Source: Lamellibrachia columna (taxonomy: Eukaryota > Annelida > Polychaeta > Sabellida > Siboglinidae). Taken from it: a DNA stretch of 64,000 nt. The stretch's first letter is position 1, and every line of letters starts with the position of its first letter. This document shows, in pieces, positions 1 to 15,590 of the stretch. The notes beneath the pieces were generated by a model. That model saw only the letters and a list, made by a program, of their open reading frames with translations, searched no databases and was not told the origin of the DNA. A program made the translations under genes and the position numbers. Location: the NCBI GenBank assembly GCA_963662155.1, contig OY759274.1, positions 22,283,457 through 22,347,456 of the forward strand, given 5' to 3'.

Positions 1-917
1 ATGTAAGACAAGCATGTCGCACGTGCGCACACGCGCAAACGCGCACACGCGCATGCACACATTCAGAGACACGCGAGCGCACGAGCGCACATACACAGAC
101 ATGCACGCACGCGCGCATGAACACGCACACACGCAAGCACGCACGTTCGCATGCAAACAGGCATACAATAAGTAAATAAATGTAAGTGAAATAAAATAAA
201 TGTATCCATTCACTAGCTGATAGCTGCGTTTATACTTATTTCAATGGGTCAGAAGGACGGCTACTAAAACCAAGCGTGGTTGCTATCGTTCGTAGCAACC
301 AATCTATTTGTAATTAATATTTAGAGTAAATAAACGAACACCTTCCGTAAAAAAACTAAAATGCATTCGTTAGCGATCAAAAGACAACACTTAAACATAT
401 TCATGCTGTTTTAGCCAATAAATGCGAGAACAAAATTATAACTATTAACTAATATGCAAAAACATATTGAGACGGTACTCTTAGACAATAAGGCACTAGA
501 TAACTACAGTACACCGACGTCCTTAGTGCGGAAAAAACATCAACAATACTCGGACTCTCAATTGAGAGCATTTAGGTTTGAAACAAAATTAGAATAATGT
601 TGTTTACTCTGTGTTACGCCAATTCAACCTGATAAATACATAACTAGGCCCCTACTTGACAGTGCTGGAATTATGCGATTGAATAACTTTCGCGCAGTAA
701 CTGCGGCATGGCGCAAAGCTTCCCCATGAGGTCGAGACCTTTGCTTTTTACCAAAAACAAAAACAACAGACAATTGTAAAAAAAACGTCATGTTTTACTT
801 AGTAAAGATCACACCAATAATGACAAGAAGAAGCACAAAGAAGAAAAAAGAGTTTGACACAACACTGGAGGAAAATGACATTGTTATGCACCACTAATCA
901 GTGGCCAGAGCGTGAAT
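1..917. other. gene-free start of window
   Basis: I see no supported gene here. Bases 1-150 are an alternating CA/CG-rich tract (repeated acgcac and gcacac steps). The rest is AT-rich unique-looking sequence without long open frames or splice-flanked exons. Confidence 0.6.
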
Positions 918-1196
918 GACAAGATAAACCGACATAATGTTAAGTAACAACACAAACAACGTAAATAATATCGACAACCAACTGTGAGACTGCGTTACAA
1001 CAAAGCAATTGACAAGATAAACCGACATAATGTTAAGTAACAACACAAACAACGTAAATAATATCGACAACCAACTGTGAGACTGCGTTACAACAAAGCA
1101 ATTGACAAGATAAACCGACATAATGTTAAGTAACAACACAAACAACGTAAATAATATCGACAACCAACTGTGAGACTGCGTTACAACAAAGCAATT
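918..1196. repeat. 93-bp tandem repeat, 3 copies
   Basis: Three nearly identical 93-bp units begin at 918, 1011 and 1104, each starting gacaagataaaccgacat. The period is divisible by three, so the minus strand stays open for 89 codons with a repeating peptide. That frame is an artefact of the array and not a gene. Confidence 0.93.
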
Positions 1197-1489
1197 TCAC
1201 TATGCATTTGATACGAAACTCACCATGTTTACTTGATCTACTGGTCCAATGTTTATAACATACATAGATATTGTCACCGTAACAGGAATACCTAAAACAG
1301 TACCACAGTTCTACCACCAAATACACAGCAACAACATATTCTTTTAGACATTTCTACGTCTTCGCTTATTCAGGATCAAAAGTTACATACGGTGTTGAGA
1401 CAAACAAGAACATGGGCAATGTGTCTTCAACAATTCGTTATAGTTTATGCCACAGCAAATATAGCAAATATCTGAAGTTTTGTTATTAC

Positions 1490-2270
<781 letters not shown>

Positions 2271-2749
2271 TGTACGCAATGTATTTTTGCAGTCTACCTT
2301 TTTCAAAGTCCGGTCGTTTGTTGTGGTCATACGTCTGCCCATTCAAGATTCCATCCAGTATTTCGTACGGTGTCCGGTTTTGGCACCTGCAGCTAAAATA
2401 TATTTAATCTCACTGAGGTTGTTATCTGCCTCATTGGAAGGTCATTGCCAATGTCATTACAAGAGTGGTTCTTTTACATCATAATATAATATATTAAGTA
2501 CCTTCCACTAACGTTTACTGTGGGTTGTTTCGAATCAATAATACGCAACAAAGTATCAATAACAGATTCGCTTTATATCTATGTAGTAGATAGATAACAT
2601 TTGTGTAGTAGATAAATAATTTCCGGCAAGCGTAACTTAATCACCTCTGCGGGAACAAAGGTTCATTAATCACCATGAAATATATGTTTACGTTGCGTGC
2701 TTCTTTCTCGCTAATGAACGCAATAGCGGAAACTACACAAAACCAAAAA

Positions 2750-3107
2750 CACTGCCTTACCTACTGGATCGTCAGAACAAACACTGCCTTACCTACTGGG
2801 TCGTCAGAACAAACACTGCCTTACCTACTGGGTCGTCAGAACAAACACTGCCTTACCTACTGGATCGTCAGAACAAACACTGCCTTACCTACTGGATCGT
2901 CAGAACAAACACTGCCTTACCTACTGGGTCGTCAGAACAAACACTGCCTTACCTACTGGGTCGTCAGAACAAACACTGCCTTACCTACTGGATCGTCAGA
3001 ACAAACACTGCCTTACCTACTGGGTCGTCAGAAAAAAAAACACTGCCTTACCTACTGGATCGTCAGAATAAACACTGCCTTACCTACTGGGTCGTCAGAA
3101 AAAAACA
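2750..3107. repeat. 32-bp tandem repeat, 11 copies
   Basis: Units of 32 bp contain cactgccttacctactgg and gtcgtcagaac, with starts spaced 32 bp apart from 2750. Copies differ mainly at one G/A (tgggtcg or tggatcg). The last two units are spaced by a short poly-A expansion near 3032. No gene is supported. Confidence 0.93.
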
Positions 3108-3958
3108 CGAAGGATGATGACGTTGAAACGTTTCTTTGCATTGTATATTAATGGTAGGGTAACGTTTGAATCTGCGAATACCTCGATATGACTGACCTAC
3201 TATCCCTAATGAACAAACGACTTTTTTGGAAACAGGAAACCGGAAACCGTAAACCGGAAACAGGAAATATTTATTCGTCCCAAAGAGTATTCAACACAAA
3301 AACCATACAATATATTACATCTAAGTCGACATGAGAAAACGAAGTGGTAAGAATATAGAGTACGGTCTGAAAATAAAAGATAATGTCATATAAGCGACGG
3401 GAGACTCCTACTAAGACTAAAAATTAATCGCTGTCGTAGGAGCCACCCTGTCGATTAATTTCACCCATTATTTAAATTCTAAAAAAAGAAAACCCTATTA
3501 GAGTATTAGTGCATAATTATTGAGTGAACAAAATTAATATAGATATGTCTGTATATTAAAAATGCCAAATATCTTCATACAACCGGTTATACACAGAGTG
3601 ATTTTTAACCAAGGAGGAACGGAGACATGTTGACATATATAAAAATTTGGGATTGCACATTGTTCGATATATGTATTAAGATAATAAATTTTTATATAAT
3701 TTGAGAAACTATGTAAACTGTGAGTGGTGATCTTGTCTTTTAATAAATCAGGTACAAACTGTACCTGAGACTTCGTTTAGCAAACTCGTGATGTACCCAG
3801 ATCGTATGTATATTATATTGACCATATAGTGTATTAAAGTTGTGAACACTATTGTTTTGATCAAGTGGTAAGTTTTGCAGATAGACAGGTAGTTTATTGT
3901 TTGAAAATTTATGAAATCATTTTAGTTCCTGCAATTTTAGAATATGCTCTACTTTTAG
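3108..3958. other. AT-rich DNA, nothing recognised
   Basis: No gene or named repeat is seen. A short run of alternating ggaaaccg/ggaaacag motifs occurs at 3231-3268. Confidence 0.5.
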
Positions 3959-4144
3959 AAACTGCTTGTCAAAGTTCGTGCTCATGCCGTAGACGCGTCA
4001 AACAGGTTGAATATCGGATCAAACTGCTTGTCAATGTTCTTGCTCATGCCGTAGACGCGTCAAACAGGTTGAATATCGGATCAAACTGCTTGTCAATGTT
4101 CTTGCTCATGCCGTAGACGCGTCAAACAGGTTGAATATCGGATC
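3959..4144. repeat. 62-bp tandem repeat, 3 copies
   Basis: Three 62-bp units start at 3959, 4021 and 4083, each containing catgccgtagacgcgtcaaa. Units two and three are essentially identical and the first differs at a few bases. Confidence 0.93.
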
Positions 4145-4245
4145 AAACTGGTTAAGCAAAATATAAAAAAACCGCTTGCACTATTCGCGAGTATTTTTTG
4201 GTTATCACTTTTAATTTTGTTTAACAAGATAACCAGCAGTGAGAA

Positions 4246-4372
4246 TTAATACTTTCTCATAGACAGTCTACACTGTTCCTTGACTATTGTACTTTGTCTT
4301 CTATTGCCAAGTGTGAAAAACACATTGTTATCGATATCTGTATAACTATTCATTGTTTTTGAAACGTGTATA
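4246..4372 (-). mobile_element. decayed LINE 3'-region fragment
   Basis: The stretch aligns by eye with the LINE reverse-transcriptase C-terminal region at about 35347-35480. Shared blocks are actttctcata, tgttccttgacta (compare ctgctccttaacta), gtgtgaaaaacacatt and ctgtataac. It is shorter, diverged and has no open frame. Orientation is inferred from the 35-kb copy. Confidence 0.55.
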
Positions 4373-4400
4373 CGTTCTAGCTTACCTGTGTCCTTTTAGC

Positions 4401-5175
4401 AATATAAACAATTTGCGTCTATACAATAAAACAGTTTGTGCCTGTGATTGTTTGTCTGTCGGTCTGATCGTTCCATCACAATATAAACAAATGGCGTCTA
4501 TACAATAAAACAGTTTGTGCCTGTGATTGTTTGTCTGTCGGTCTGATCGTTCCATTACAATATAAACGATTGGCGTCTATACAATAAAACAGTTTGTGCC
4601 TGTGATTGTTTGTCTGTCGGTCTGATCGTTCCATCATAATATAAACGATTGGCGTCTATACAATAAAACAGTTTGTGCCTGTGATTGTTTGTCTGTCGGT
4701 CTGATCGTTCCATTACAATATAAACGACTGGCGTCTATACAATAAAACAGTTTGTGCCTGTGATTGTTTGTCTGTCGGTCTGATCGTTCCATTACAATAT
4801 AAACGATTGGCGTCTATACAATAAAACAGTTTGTGCCTGTGATTGTTTATCTGTCGGTCTGATCGTTCCATCACAATATAAACAATTGGCTTCTATACAA
4901 TAAAGCAGTTTGTGCCTGTGATTGTTTGTCTGTCGGTCTGATCGTTCCATCACAATATAAACAATTGGCGTCTATACAATAAAACAGTTTGTGCCTGTGA
5001 TTGTTTGTCTGTCGGTCTGATCGTTCCATCACAATATAAACAATTGGCGTCTATACAATAAAACAGTTTGTGCCTGTGATTGTTTGTCTGTCGGTCTGAT
5101 CGTTCCATCACAATATAAACAATTGGCGTCTATACAATAAAACAATAAATGTCGGTCTGCTCGTTCCATCACAAT
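4401..5175. repeat. 79-bp tandem repeat, about 10 copies
   Basis: Units start with aatataaac at 4401, 4480, 4559 and so on to 5112, exactly 79 bp apart. Each contains gcgtctatacaataaaacag and tgtctgtcggtctgatcg. The last unit has an internal deletion. Copies are very similar, which suggests recent expansion or homogenisation. Every unit carries an AATAAA hexamer, but no transcription unit leads into the array. Confidence 0.95.
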
Positions 5176-8026
<2,851 letters not shown>

Positions 8027-8345
8027 CTAAGCCATCCCATTTGACAATAGGAAGTGAGAACTACTGGTCCTGTTTTCAATATCCCATTGTTCAGTGAATA
8101 ACTTGGACTCACCACTGACAAACTGAGGTCCGTCATCGGAGATAAGTGTAAACATTGTACCATATTTAGCTTTGTGTTGCTTCAACTTCCTGATCACAGT
8201 AGTAATTTTTGCGTTCTCCACTCTATCAACCCCCCCTCCAGAAGATATTGAAATAATATATATTGAAGTAGTCCACTGGCAGAGTGTCCCTGTCACGTCA
8301 TTTAGTCCACGATACTGATTTGCTCCTAGTTGATACTGAAACTCA
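8027..8345 (-). pseudogene. decayed LTR-retrotransposon integrase fragment
   Basis: Minus-strand translation of 8027-8296 resembles the integrase core of Ty3/gypsy-type retrotransposons. It shows an SDDGPQF motif, in which the second catalytic Asp is followed by GPQF, and a downstream TSSSHFLLSNGMA-like segment in the usual spacing before the catalytic Glu. The frame shifts near 8290 and a stop follows directly after the SNGMA segment, so it is non-functional. No LTRs, protease or reverse transcriptase of the same element were found. The match to the family is by motif only. Confidence 0.7.
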
Positions 8346-8736
8346 GTTTTGCGACTAGATGTGCATCCGTCTGGTAATCTTACGGTTAGATGAAATCAAC
8401 CCGTTATCTCTGGCAAAACAGCGATAACGGATGGATGAAATGGCTGCAGGAGTGTCAGTGGTATAATCATCTCCGTCATCGTCCAGATGGCCACTTGTCT
8501 GGATCGTGTCATTATCAACTTGTTCCACCGGATATGCCATGGCTATGCACTAATTGTACTCAGTAGCATGCTGCATCCTTATCCAGTAGTGAGAATAGCC
8601 ACCAGGACATCAACTGTCACTACACGGGCTTCAAGAAAGAAGTCAGTGCTTCCATGGTCAACACCTCAACAACTCTTTCAAACATTGTGCTGATTTCAAG
8701 ACAGACCAATCTTGCTTATTGTTTGTGGTTATTGGA
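8346..8736. other. sequence between two retroelement remnants
   Basis: Probably degraded retroelement sequence. I see no recognisable domain between the integrase fragment and the LINE fragment. Confidence 0.35.
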
Positions 8737-8958
8737 TTAGTGCAAGTGCTGTATAATGCATATTAAATCACCGCCTGTAGAATGGCCAGCCCTGAAACCA
8801 AACTGCGTGTTTAATATCAGTGTATGCCTACACGCATACTTCCAGGTGGATAATGACCTGACCTCGCTAATTATGCTGATCAGTGATACTGGTCGATAGT
8901 TGTTTCGGTCATGTTTACCAATCCGTTGTGACAGGAAATGACGTGGGCTAGTTTCCAT
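8737..8958 (-). pseudogene. non-LTR (LINE) reverse transcriptase fragment
   Basis: The minus-strand frame contains NYRPVSLISI, the classic fingers motif of non-LTR reverse transcriptases. About 40 residues later comes QFGFRAGHST, the next conserved block. Spacing is roughly right, but the intervening leader is diverged and no catalytic YADD block follows. This is a truncated, dead LINE copy. Confidence 0.85.
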
Positions 8959-9103
8959 TTCTTTGATATCTCTGAATATCAGTGAATAGACACCGCCCGT
9001 TGTCGTTGAAATGAATTCAGGAAACTAGGTAAATTTATTCTATCGCTTCGAGACGGGTCGTATTTGCGAGAGCGATTTGGGACTGAATAGCAAATTCGTC
9101 GCA

Positions 9104-9363
9104 TAATGCTAGACGTACATTGCTAAACTTTTGCTGCGAATCGTGGGTTTTTTATTTAAACAGGTTAGTCGTGTAGTGTACGCTAGTCCGCAACTCAACA
9201 AAACTCGAGTTGCGTGTTGATTTGACAGGCGCAACTGTTGTTGGACCGATTTTAATATTTAATCGCGACAATAAATGTGAATTTTAATGTAATGTTCGCT
9301 GACACAATGGCACAAACGCGCGCGACTGGCAAAAAAGTTGAGCAATGTACGCCTAGCATAATG
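9104..9363. repeat. inverted-repeat (fold-back) element
   Basis: The left arm, around 9102-9133, contains cataatgctagacgtacatt. The right arm, around 9335-9363, reads as its reverse complement with few mismatches (aatgtacgcctagcataatg). About 200 bp lie between them. This could be a small MITE; target-site duplications were not resolved. Confidence 0.6.
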
Positions 9364-10146
9364 TCAGGTTGTCGTTAGGTGAGGTATGACTGAACAAATG
9401 TCATAGTATTTGTGTAGATTGCTTTTTTAATAACTATAGGACATGCATTAGCAGTTTTAAATAGATTCCAATGTGTGTTACATGTACGAGCTGTGATTGT
9501 ATCTGTCGGAAATACTGTATCACTGTTTGCTTCGTACGCGATTTGTTCGAATCGTGGGTTTTCAATGTGCGTCGGTAACCATTCAATATTCGGACGACGA
9601 GTGTAGAAATTGTGCAATATTCTATAACGAGAAACTGCGCAACTCTCGCCCAATGACGTCATAACGTGCGATTATTTCCTTGCTAAAAGATTACGAAAAT
9701 GTCAATGCTTTGGTGGTTGCATCACTGGACACGTCGTCTGTGCTAATTTGGTAAGTAGCCTGTTTAATTCCGTCTGCATTAACCGGTATTTGTATCATCC
9801 ACTGCGAGATTACGCCAGTGAAACCAATCCTGTCGGTCAAAAGTTCAATACTCGCCAGTAGAGTAATCCATCAGAAGTTGTTGAAGTGTGTGATATGCAT
9901 GTAGTTATTTATATGTGTCATGGTGTAGACGCTGGTTGAGGTAGCTTCTGACGCCGCTAAAGTTAGGTCATTCAGGTGTTTGGACACCGTTTGGACACAT
10001 GCCCCCCCCCCAACAGGAATTGATGGGGGTACACATTCACGCACGCGCATGCACGCACGCACGCACACAATAGTTACATTTAAATGGAAAGAGTTTAAGT
10101 ACCTACGACAAGTACGACATTTGTGTTCATAACTCACGTGCACACA
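9364..10146. other. no gene recognised
   Basis: Contains a run of nine or more C at about 10002-10011 and a CGCA-type patch at 10040-10068. No supported coding exon. Confidence 0.45.
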
Positions 10147-10200
10147 TAAGCACGTACCAGCACGTACCAGCACGTAACAGCACGTACCAGCACGTTCCAT
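10147..10200. repeat. 10-bp tandem repeat
   Basis: Five head-to-tail copies of cacgtaccag, with taacag and ttccat variants. Confidence 0.85.
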
Positions 10201-11165
10201 CAAAATACAAAGTTTACTGCAACACATGTAACTACTGCCTTGTGAAATCCAGTCTTTATATCCATCCAGAATCAATTGAACAGTTTATATATTAATCACG
10301 AAAATAAGGGCAATGTGCGAGCATGTAGTTGGAAATAAACATACCTCTATCGGTTGTGTAATTTTATTAACGAAACAATGCGAAATGACAATGCATTCAA
10401 TCAAATGGATACAAAATGCGTAGATAAATTACTACAAAGAACATAAACTATGTTTGGCGATTTCTGGATAATATGATAATGTTGAATAAATTATTAATAC
10501 AGATCACTGATCAATTAAAAATAAAGTACGTCAACGTGTGATTGACAGTAGATAACGATTTAGATATTACAATATATTTTATTTGACGTCTGAAAAGTAA
10601 GAATATAAAATACAGTTAACAATGCGTCATACCAGGGCGCAAGAACAGCAGAACCTGTCTAGGGCGACCTTTTTGGTGCGACCACCCGTCTTGGGCGATC
10701 ACAATCCTAGGCACGGATTGTTTCTAACAATAATGTACTTGCAATGAGCGACCACCTGCCTAACGCGACAAACAACCATATAATCTGGTCACGCCAACGT
10801 TATTTGTATCTGCTATGAGCGACCGGATCACGCCGACAGCCGAAATTCGATCGAGCTAAAGAAAAACAGCTTGGTCCACAAATCACAAAGCACGGTAGTT
10901 ATAGATGCTCCGTTATATACAAGATGGGGTATATATCATTATATATGTATAAAAAATTATTACGTAAGTTGTGCCTTTCATTGAATCGACTATTATTACC
11001 ATATACAGTCACAATTATGTCCAACAATCACAAACGATTTATTATGACACAATATGCGACGTGTGCATTTAATTGGAAATTTATGTTGTGGTTGTGAGGT
11101 ACACTTTGATAATTAGAAATGTTTAATTAAGCTAAGTTATTTTGACATACAACTGTCGTACGATT

Positions 11166-11244
11166 TGTATGTATGTATGTATGTATGTATGTATGTATGT
11201 ATGTATGTATGTATGTATGTATGTATGTATGTATGTATGTATGC
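11166..11244. repeat. (GTAT)n microsatellite
   Basis: About 20 uninterrupted GTAT tetranucleotides inside the inverted-end element. Confidence 0.96.
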
Positions 11245-11423
11245 TGCTGTTTCCATTTTATTTGAGTTATTCGTGTTTCCAAAACACTCTACCTGTGAAA
11301 CACAAGTTACAATCAAATGAGTACAATACATGTGCACACATGTGTCACCATGTATTGTACATGTGTCACCATGTGTCACCATGTATTTGTATATCATTTC
11401 ACACATACAATCATAAATTCCAT

Positions 11424-11570
11424 GGGAGACCACCTGTCTTGGGAGACCACCTGTCTTGGGAGACTACCTGTCTTGGGAGACCACCTGTCTTGGGAGACCA
11501 CCTGTCTTGGGAGACCACCTGTCTTGGGAGACCACCTGTCTTGGGAGACCACCTGTCTTGGAAGACCGTT
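11424..11570. repeat. 17-bp tandem repeat, about 9 copies
   Basis: Units gggagaccacctgtctt repeat every 17 bp from 11424, with one 'ctacc' variant. The unit is a variant of the sub-terminal motif of the surrounding inverted-end element (gcgaccacccgtcttggg at about 10678), so it probably arose from it. Confidence 0.93.
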
Positions 11571-11639
11571 TTGACTGTGCAAAAGGAGCGGTCGCCCAAG
11601 ACAGGTTCTGTTGTACTGGGCACCCTAAATGATATATAA

Positions 11640-13241
11640 TACATACATGTTAATAAACGACGATATAAATTCGTCTAGTCTCATTTTGTGGTAAATGGTT
11701 GTAGCCTGCGTCACAGTGCGGTTTGCGTAGTTGTTAGCCAGCCCGCATTTGGTGGTAGACTTGGATGACGTTCGGCGTCGTTCTCATAGCGCCATTTGCA
11801 TAGCGCCAACACGTCACCCATTCAGCAGTGTTGAACCGAGACGACATTAAATGGGGCGTATCGAGCGCTTGTTGGCTGAGTGTCAAGAGTCGGTCTAGGC
11901 TACGTGGCAAACGACTGTCGACTTGCTGTCAACAGCCCGGTGTCGTCAAACGAAAATGGCACACGACTGTGCTAGTCGACGTCGACATGACTGTAGGTTG
12001 ACATCGCTGTCAGACGTACCCAGACACAGTTATAAATAGGCACCGGTCGAGTGTGCACGGCTTGCATACACAATGACAGCTCGCCTCGCTAGGCGCTCAG
12101 GTAAATATACTCCCACAACGGTCATTTCCGTTCTCAGGTAACCAGGTAATATTCAAATTTACCCGTCCGCGTTTACGGGACATATATGGTGTGTACAAAG
12201 CGTGTTGTGTTGACCATTGGTGAATATTGCTTTGGTACCGGACTGCCGTCGCAAACAGGCCTACTCCATTAGTTGTTGGCTGCGATCGGTAGATAGAGAT
12301 ATTATCGATTGACCTAGTTTTTGGCAAGCGCCGAACTCACGAAGAAACACCTGAGTGAGTGTCTTAGATAGGTGTGGTGACGGAGCGATACAGGAACGTT
12401 ATCCTTTGTCACGGAGGGCCGCAATCACGCACGCACATGCATGGCACATCACATTGTGACCATCATTTGGAGTGACAACTTCCATCCGTGACATGGCTGT
12501 CGATCGATGCCCGGTAACAATGGGACAGCTGCGATACTGTCTACTAACAAAAACGGCTACGCCAGACTTGACCGGAGTGAGTGCTTTTTGACGTTTTTGC
12601 ATGATCGGCCATTCTGCTATCGGGCTAGCCCTGCGGCATTGTCGCGTCTCCGAGAGTCGTTTGTTCAGCGCGTCATGGAGCGTCAGCTCGAAGGTCCACC
12701 CACGTGAGCGATAATATGTGGTAATCGAGTAAGTTGCCGTGGTTTCGTAAGCCAAGTCTTAGCCAGCGTCAGTATTGTAGGTTTTGTTATTAAGGAACGC
12801 CTTAGTAACCATCGATTCACAGACACCTATGTAGCTGCAATCGAAGTTGCTACGTGAAATCCCTAATCAATGATTCAGTGACAAAATAGCTTGAGGTGGA
12901 ACTCTGCTGATAATCATATCGTCAGTAAAGCTCGTCTGAGTGCGACATCTTCCTAGTTACAAAATTTAGCCAATTTGGTCATGCAATAACAAAAACACAT
13001 ACAAATATCGAACAAAGATCAAAAAGAGTTTAGTCAGATTCATAGCGCTACAATCCCACAGAGCACATGGTATCATGCATGCCATACGACACGAACACAA
13101 ACTCGAAATTGTAATACAAAGAATAAATAACAACCAATGTTTATGCATAATGCTTAAGCGAGTAAATGCTGTTATGTGCATGTCCAAAGAACAACGTCTT
13201 TAAAGCCGTCACAGCAAAACCCGTCGGAATTACTGGCACAA
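11640..13241. other. no gene recognised
   Basis: Moderately GC-rich in 11700-12700. Open frames on both strands (for example 12399-12755 minus) show no family signature and no matching splice context. I do not call a gene. Confidence 0.4.
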
Positions 13242-14263
13242 ATGTCAAGCATGATTTGGTTTCTTCCGGGACGCCCAGAAGAAACTGAAAGAAAGTGGTT
13301 TCTTCCACCTTCTTCCGGAAAAAAAAACAGAAGAAGAAAGTGGAAGATACCGGAAAACATCATGACAAAGCTTTGGAAGAAAGTAAAATAATATAAAACA
13401 AAACAAATAATTCAGTTTTCAGTATTTTTCATTAAATTAAAATACACTGTCATTATAAACACCAATATTGTTGGAATTTTTATTTAAGTAATATATTTGA
13501 TAAAATACTACATAAAATACACTAAATTACATTGTTATGCAGTGTTGTTGAGCTAAGGTATCTGCCTGTGTAGCCAGAACTGTTTAATTATTATAAAATT
13601 AGGATAACACAAAAAGTGTATGAATTTATTTCCATGTTGGTCCTCTTGCACATTAGTCACCTAAAGGCGAAAGCCAGCATGGTTCCCTTTTATCACCCAC
13701 CATAAGCCATGTGGTGCATACCACAATGACATATTTAATCCATTCAACATCCATTGAAGCCCATCAATGAATCTCTATTATATCATAGTTTTATGTTATG
13801 TATTTGTGTTTAAAAATATCTTAATTGGGACAACATATAAACTAAAAGATGTGTTTAGAATGGTATCTCAATCACCAAGTGCTTGTGTTACCAGGCCACA
13901 TTCAATAATTTATTATTTAGTTTTAAGTCTTAACAGGCAGTTCAGTGCAGACAAATAACATAGTATAACATATCATATGTAATCTGTCTGAATGAACAGT
14001 GTTAAACAATTAAAGTAAATTATGCATATTAGTTATATGCACTTAAAAAATGAAGGGACCAGGCCTAAATGACAACATGGGCAGTACTGATCTATTTTTC
14101 ACTGTTTTGCCGAAGTAACTGACATTTTGAATCAAGTGGCATGCCACAAATGCTTACAGCTTATAAGTAAAGAGATAAAACATATAATGCAATGATGTTA
14201 TTTAATTTACAAAAAAAACCATTAAGTCATATTTATTACTAATATTACTAATTCCATTCCTAC

Positions 14264-14434
14264 CTCATTTGTAAATGTTGCACAGTTGCTATAATGGGAC
14301 TGCATCCTGCAGGCCTTGATACTTTGTTGGTGAGCGCAGTAGTTGCACCTAGCCAAAGCTTTCCCAGCAACTTCAACACGAGTGAAGTGCTGCCATATTG
14401 TATCTTTAGGTCTACCTCCTCGAAGTATGTTGAC
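14264..14434 (-). pseudogene. BED-type zinc finger exon, transposase N-terminus
   Basis: Minus-strand reading gives 57 open codons ending at a GAG|GTAGGA splice-donor-like site. The peptide has the BED pattern: an aromatic core (TIWQHFTRV), then CNYC, then about 13 residues to HYSNC, giving Cys2...His-Cys zinc ligands. BED fingers sit at the N-terminus of hAT transposases, which agrees with the hAT-like ends around it. A TAG stop lies just upstream (14435-14437) and I found no downstream exons, so I treat it as a remnant. It could instead be a captured or still-spliced exon. Confidence 0.65.
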
Positions 14435-14560
14435 CTAAACTTTGCAATGTTGTAACACAGCAACTCTGTTCTGACTTAGAAGTAGCTTACTGAACTAAGT
14501 GGCTGTTTCACAAGAATTAAAGCCATTTAATATTCAACTAATACTATGTGGGAACAGCAA

Positions 14561-15590
14561 GACAAACCTAACTGCCTGATGACAAACCTGACTGCCTGAA
14601 GACAAACCTAACTGCCTGAAGACAAACATGACTGCCTGCAGACAAACCTGACTGCCTGAATACAAACTTGACTGCGTGAAGACAAACCTGACTGCCTGAA
14701 GACATACCTGACTGCCTGAAGACATACCTGACTGCCTGAAGACAAACCTGACTGCCTGAAGACAAACTTGACTGCCTGAAGACAAACCTGACTGCCTGAA
14801 GACATACCTGACTGCCTGAAGACATACCTGACTGCCTGAAGACATACCTGACTGCCTGAAGACATACCTGACTGCTTGAAGACAAACCTGACTGCCTGAA
14901 GACAAACCTGACTGCCTGAAGACATACCTGACTGCCTGAAGACAAACCTGACTGCCTGAAGACATACCTGACTGCCTGGAGACAAACCTGACTGCCAGAA
15001 GACATACCTGACTGCCTGAAGACATACCTGACTGCTTGAAGACAAACCGGACTGCCTGAAGACAAACCTGACTGCCTGAAGACATACCTGACTGCCTGAA
15101 GACAAGCCTGACTGCATGAAGACAAACCTGACTGCCTGAAGACATACCTGACTGCCTGAAGACAAACCTGACTGCCTGAAGACAAACCTGACTGCCTGAA
15201 GACAAACCTGACTGCCTGAAGACAAACCTGACTGCCTGAAGACAAGCCTGACTGCCTGAAGACAAACCTGACTGCCTGAAGACAAGCCTGACTGCCTGAA
15301 GACAAACCTGACTGCCTGAAGACAAACCTGACTGCCTGAAGACAAACCTGACTGCCTGAAGACAAACCTGACTGCCTGAAGACATACGTGACTGCCTGAA
15401 GACAAACCTGACTGCCTGAAGACAAACCTGACTGCCTGAAGACAAACCTGACTGCCTGAAGACATACGTGACTGCCTGAAGACAAACCTGACTGCCTGAA
15501 GACAAACCTGACTGCCTGAAGACAAACCTGACTGCCTGAAGACAAACCTGACTGCCTGAAGACATACGTGACTGCCTGAAGACATACGCG
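14561..15590. repeat. 20-bp minisatellite, about 52 copies
   Basis: Units gacaaacctgactgcctgaa repeat every 20 bp, three per 60 bases, with a common gacatacctg variant and rare substitutions. The unit contains no stop in any minus-strand frame, so three overlapping minus frames of 340-360 codons exist, each with a 20-residue peptide period. They are array artefacts. The array lies within the hAT-like element, upstream of the BED exon. Confidence 0.96.

Larger units (their letters stand above)
10633..11628. mobile_element. putative non-autonomous DNA transposon with inverted ends
   Basis: The left end has agggcgcaagaacagcagaa followed by cctgtctagggcgacc. The reverse complement of the right end has agggtgcccagtacaacagaa followed by cctgtcttgggcgacc. 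These look like terminal inverted repeats of about 37 bp, roughly 1 kb apart. Sub-terminal copies of a gcgaccacc..gtcttgggcga motif lie inside, and no transposase is present. I could not define a target-site duplication, so superfamily is unassigned. Confidence 0.55.

Noticed and set aside
2750..5175. CRISPR-like look of regularly spaced repeats
   Set aside because: Units are contiguous tandem repeats without unique spacers, and the DNA is animal nuclear.
12399..12755. 118-codon minus-strand frame in GC-richer DNA
   Set aside because: No family signature, no splice context, and overlapping open frames on the other strand.
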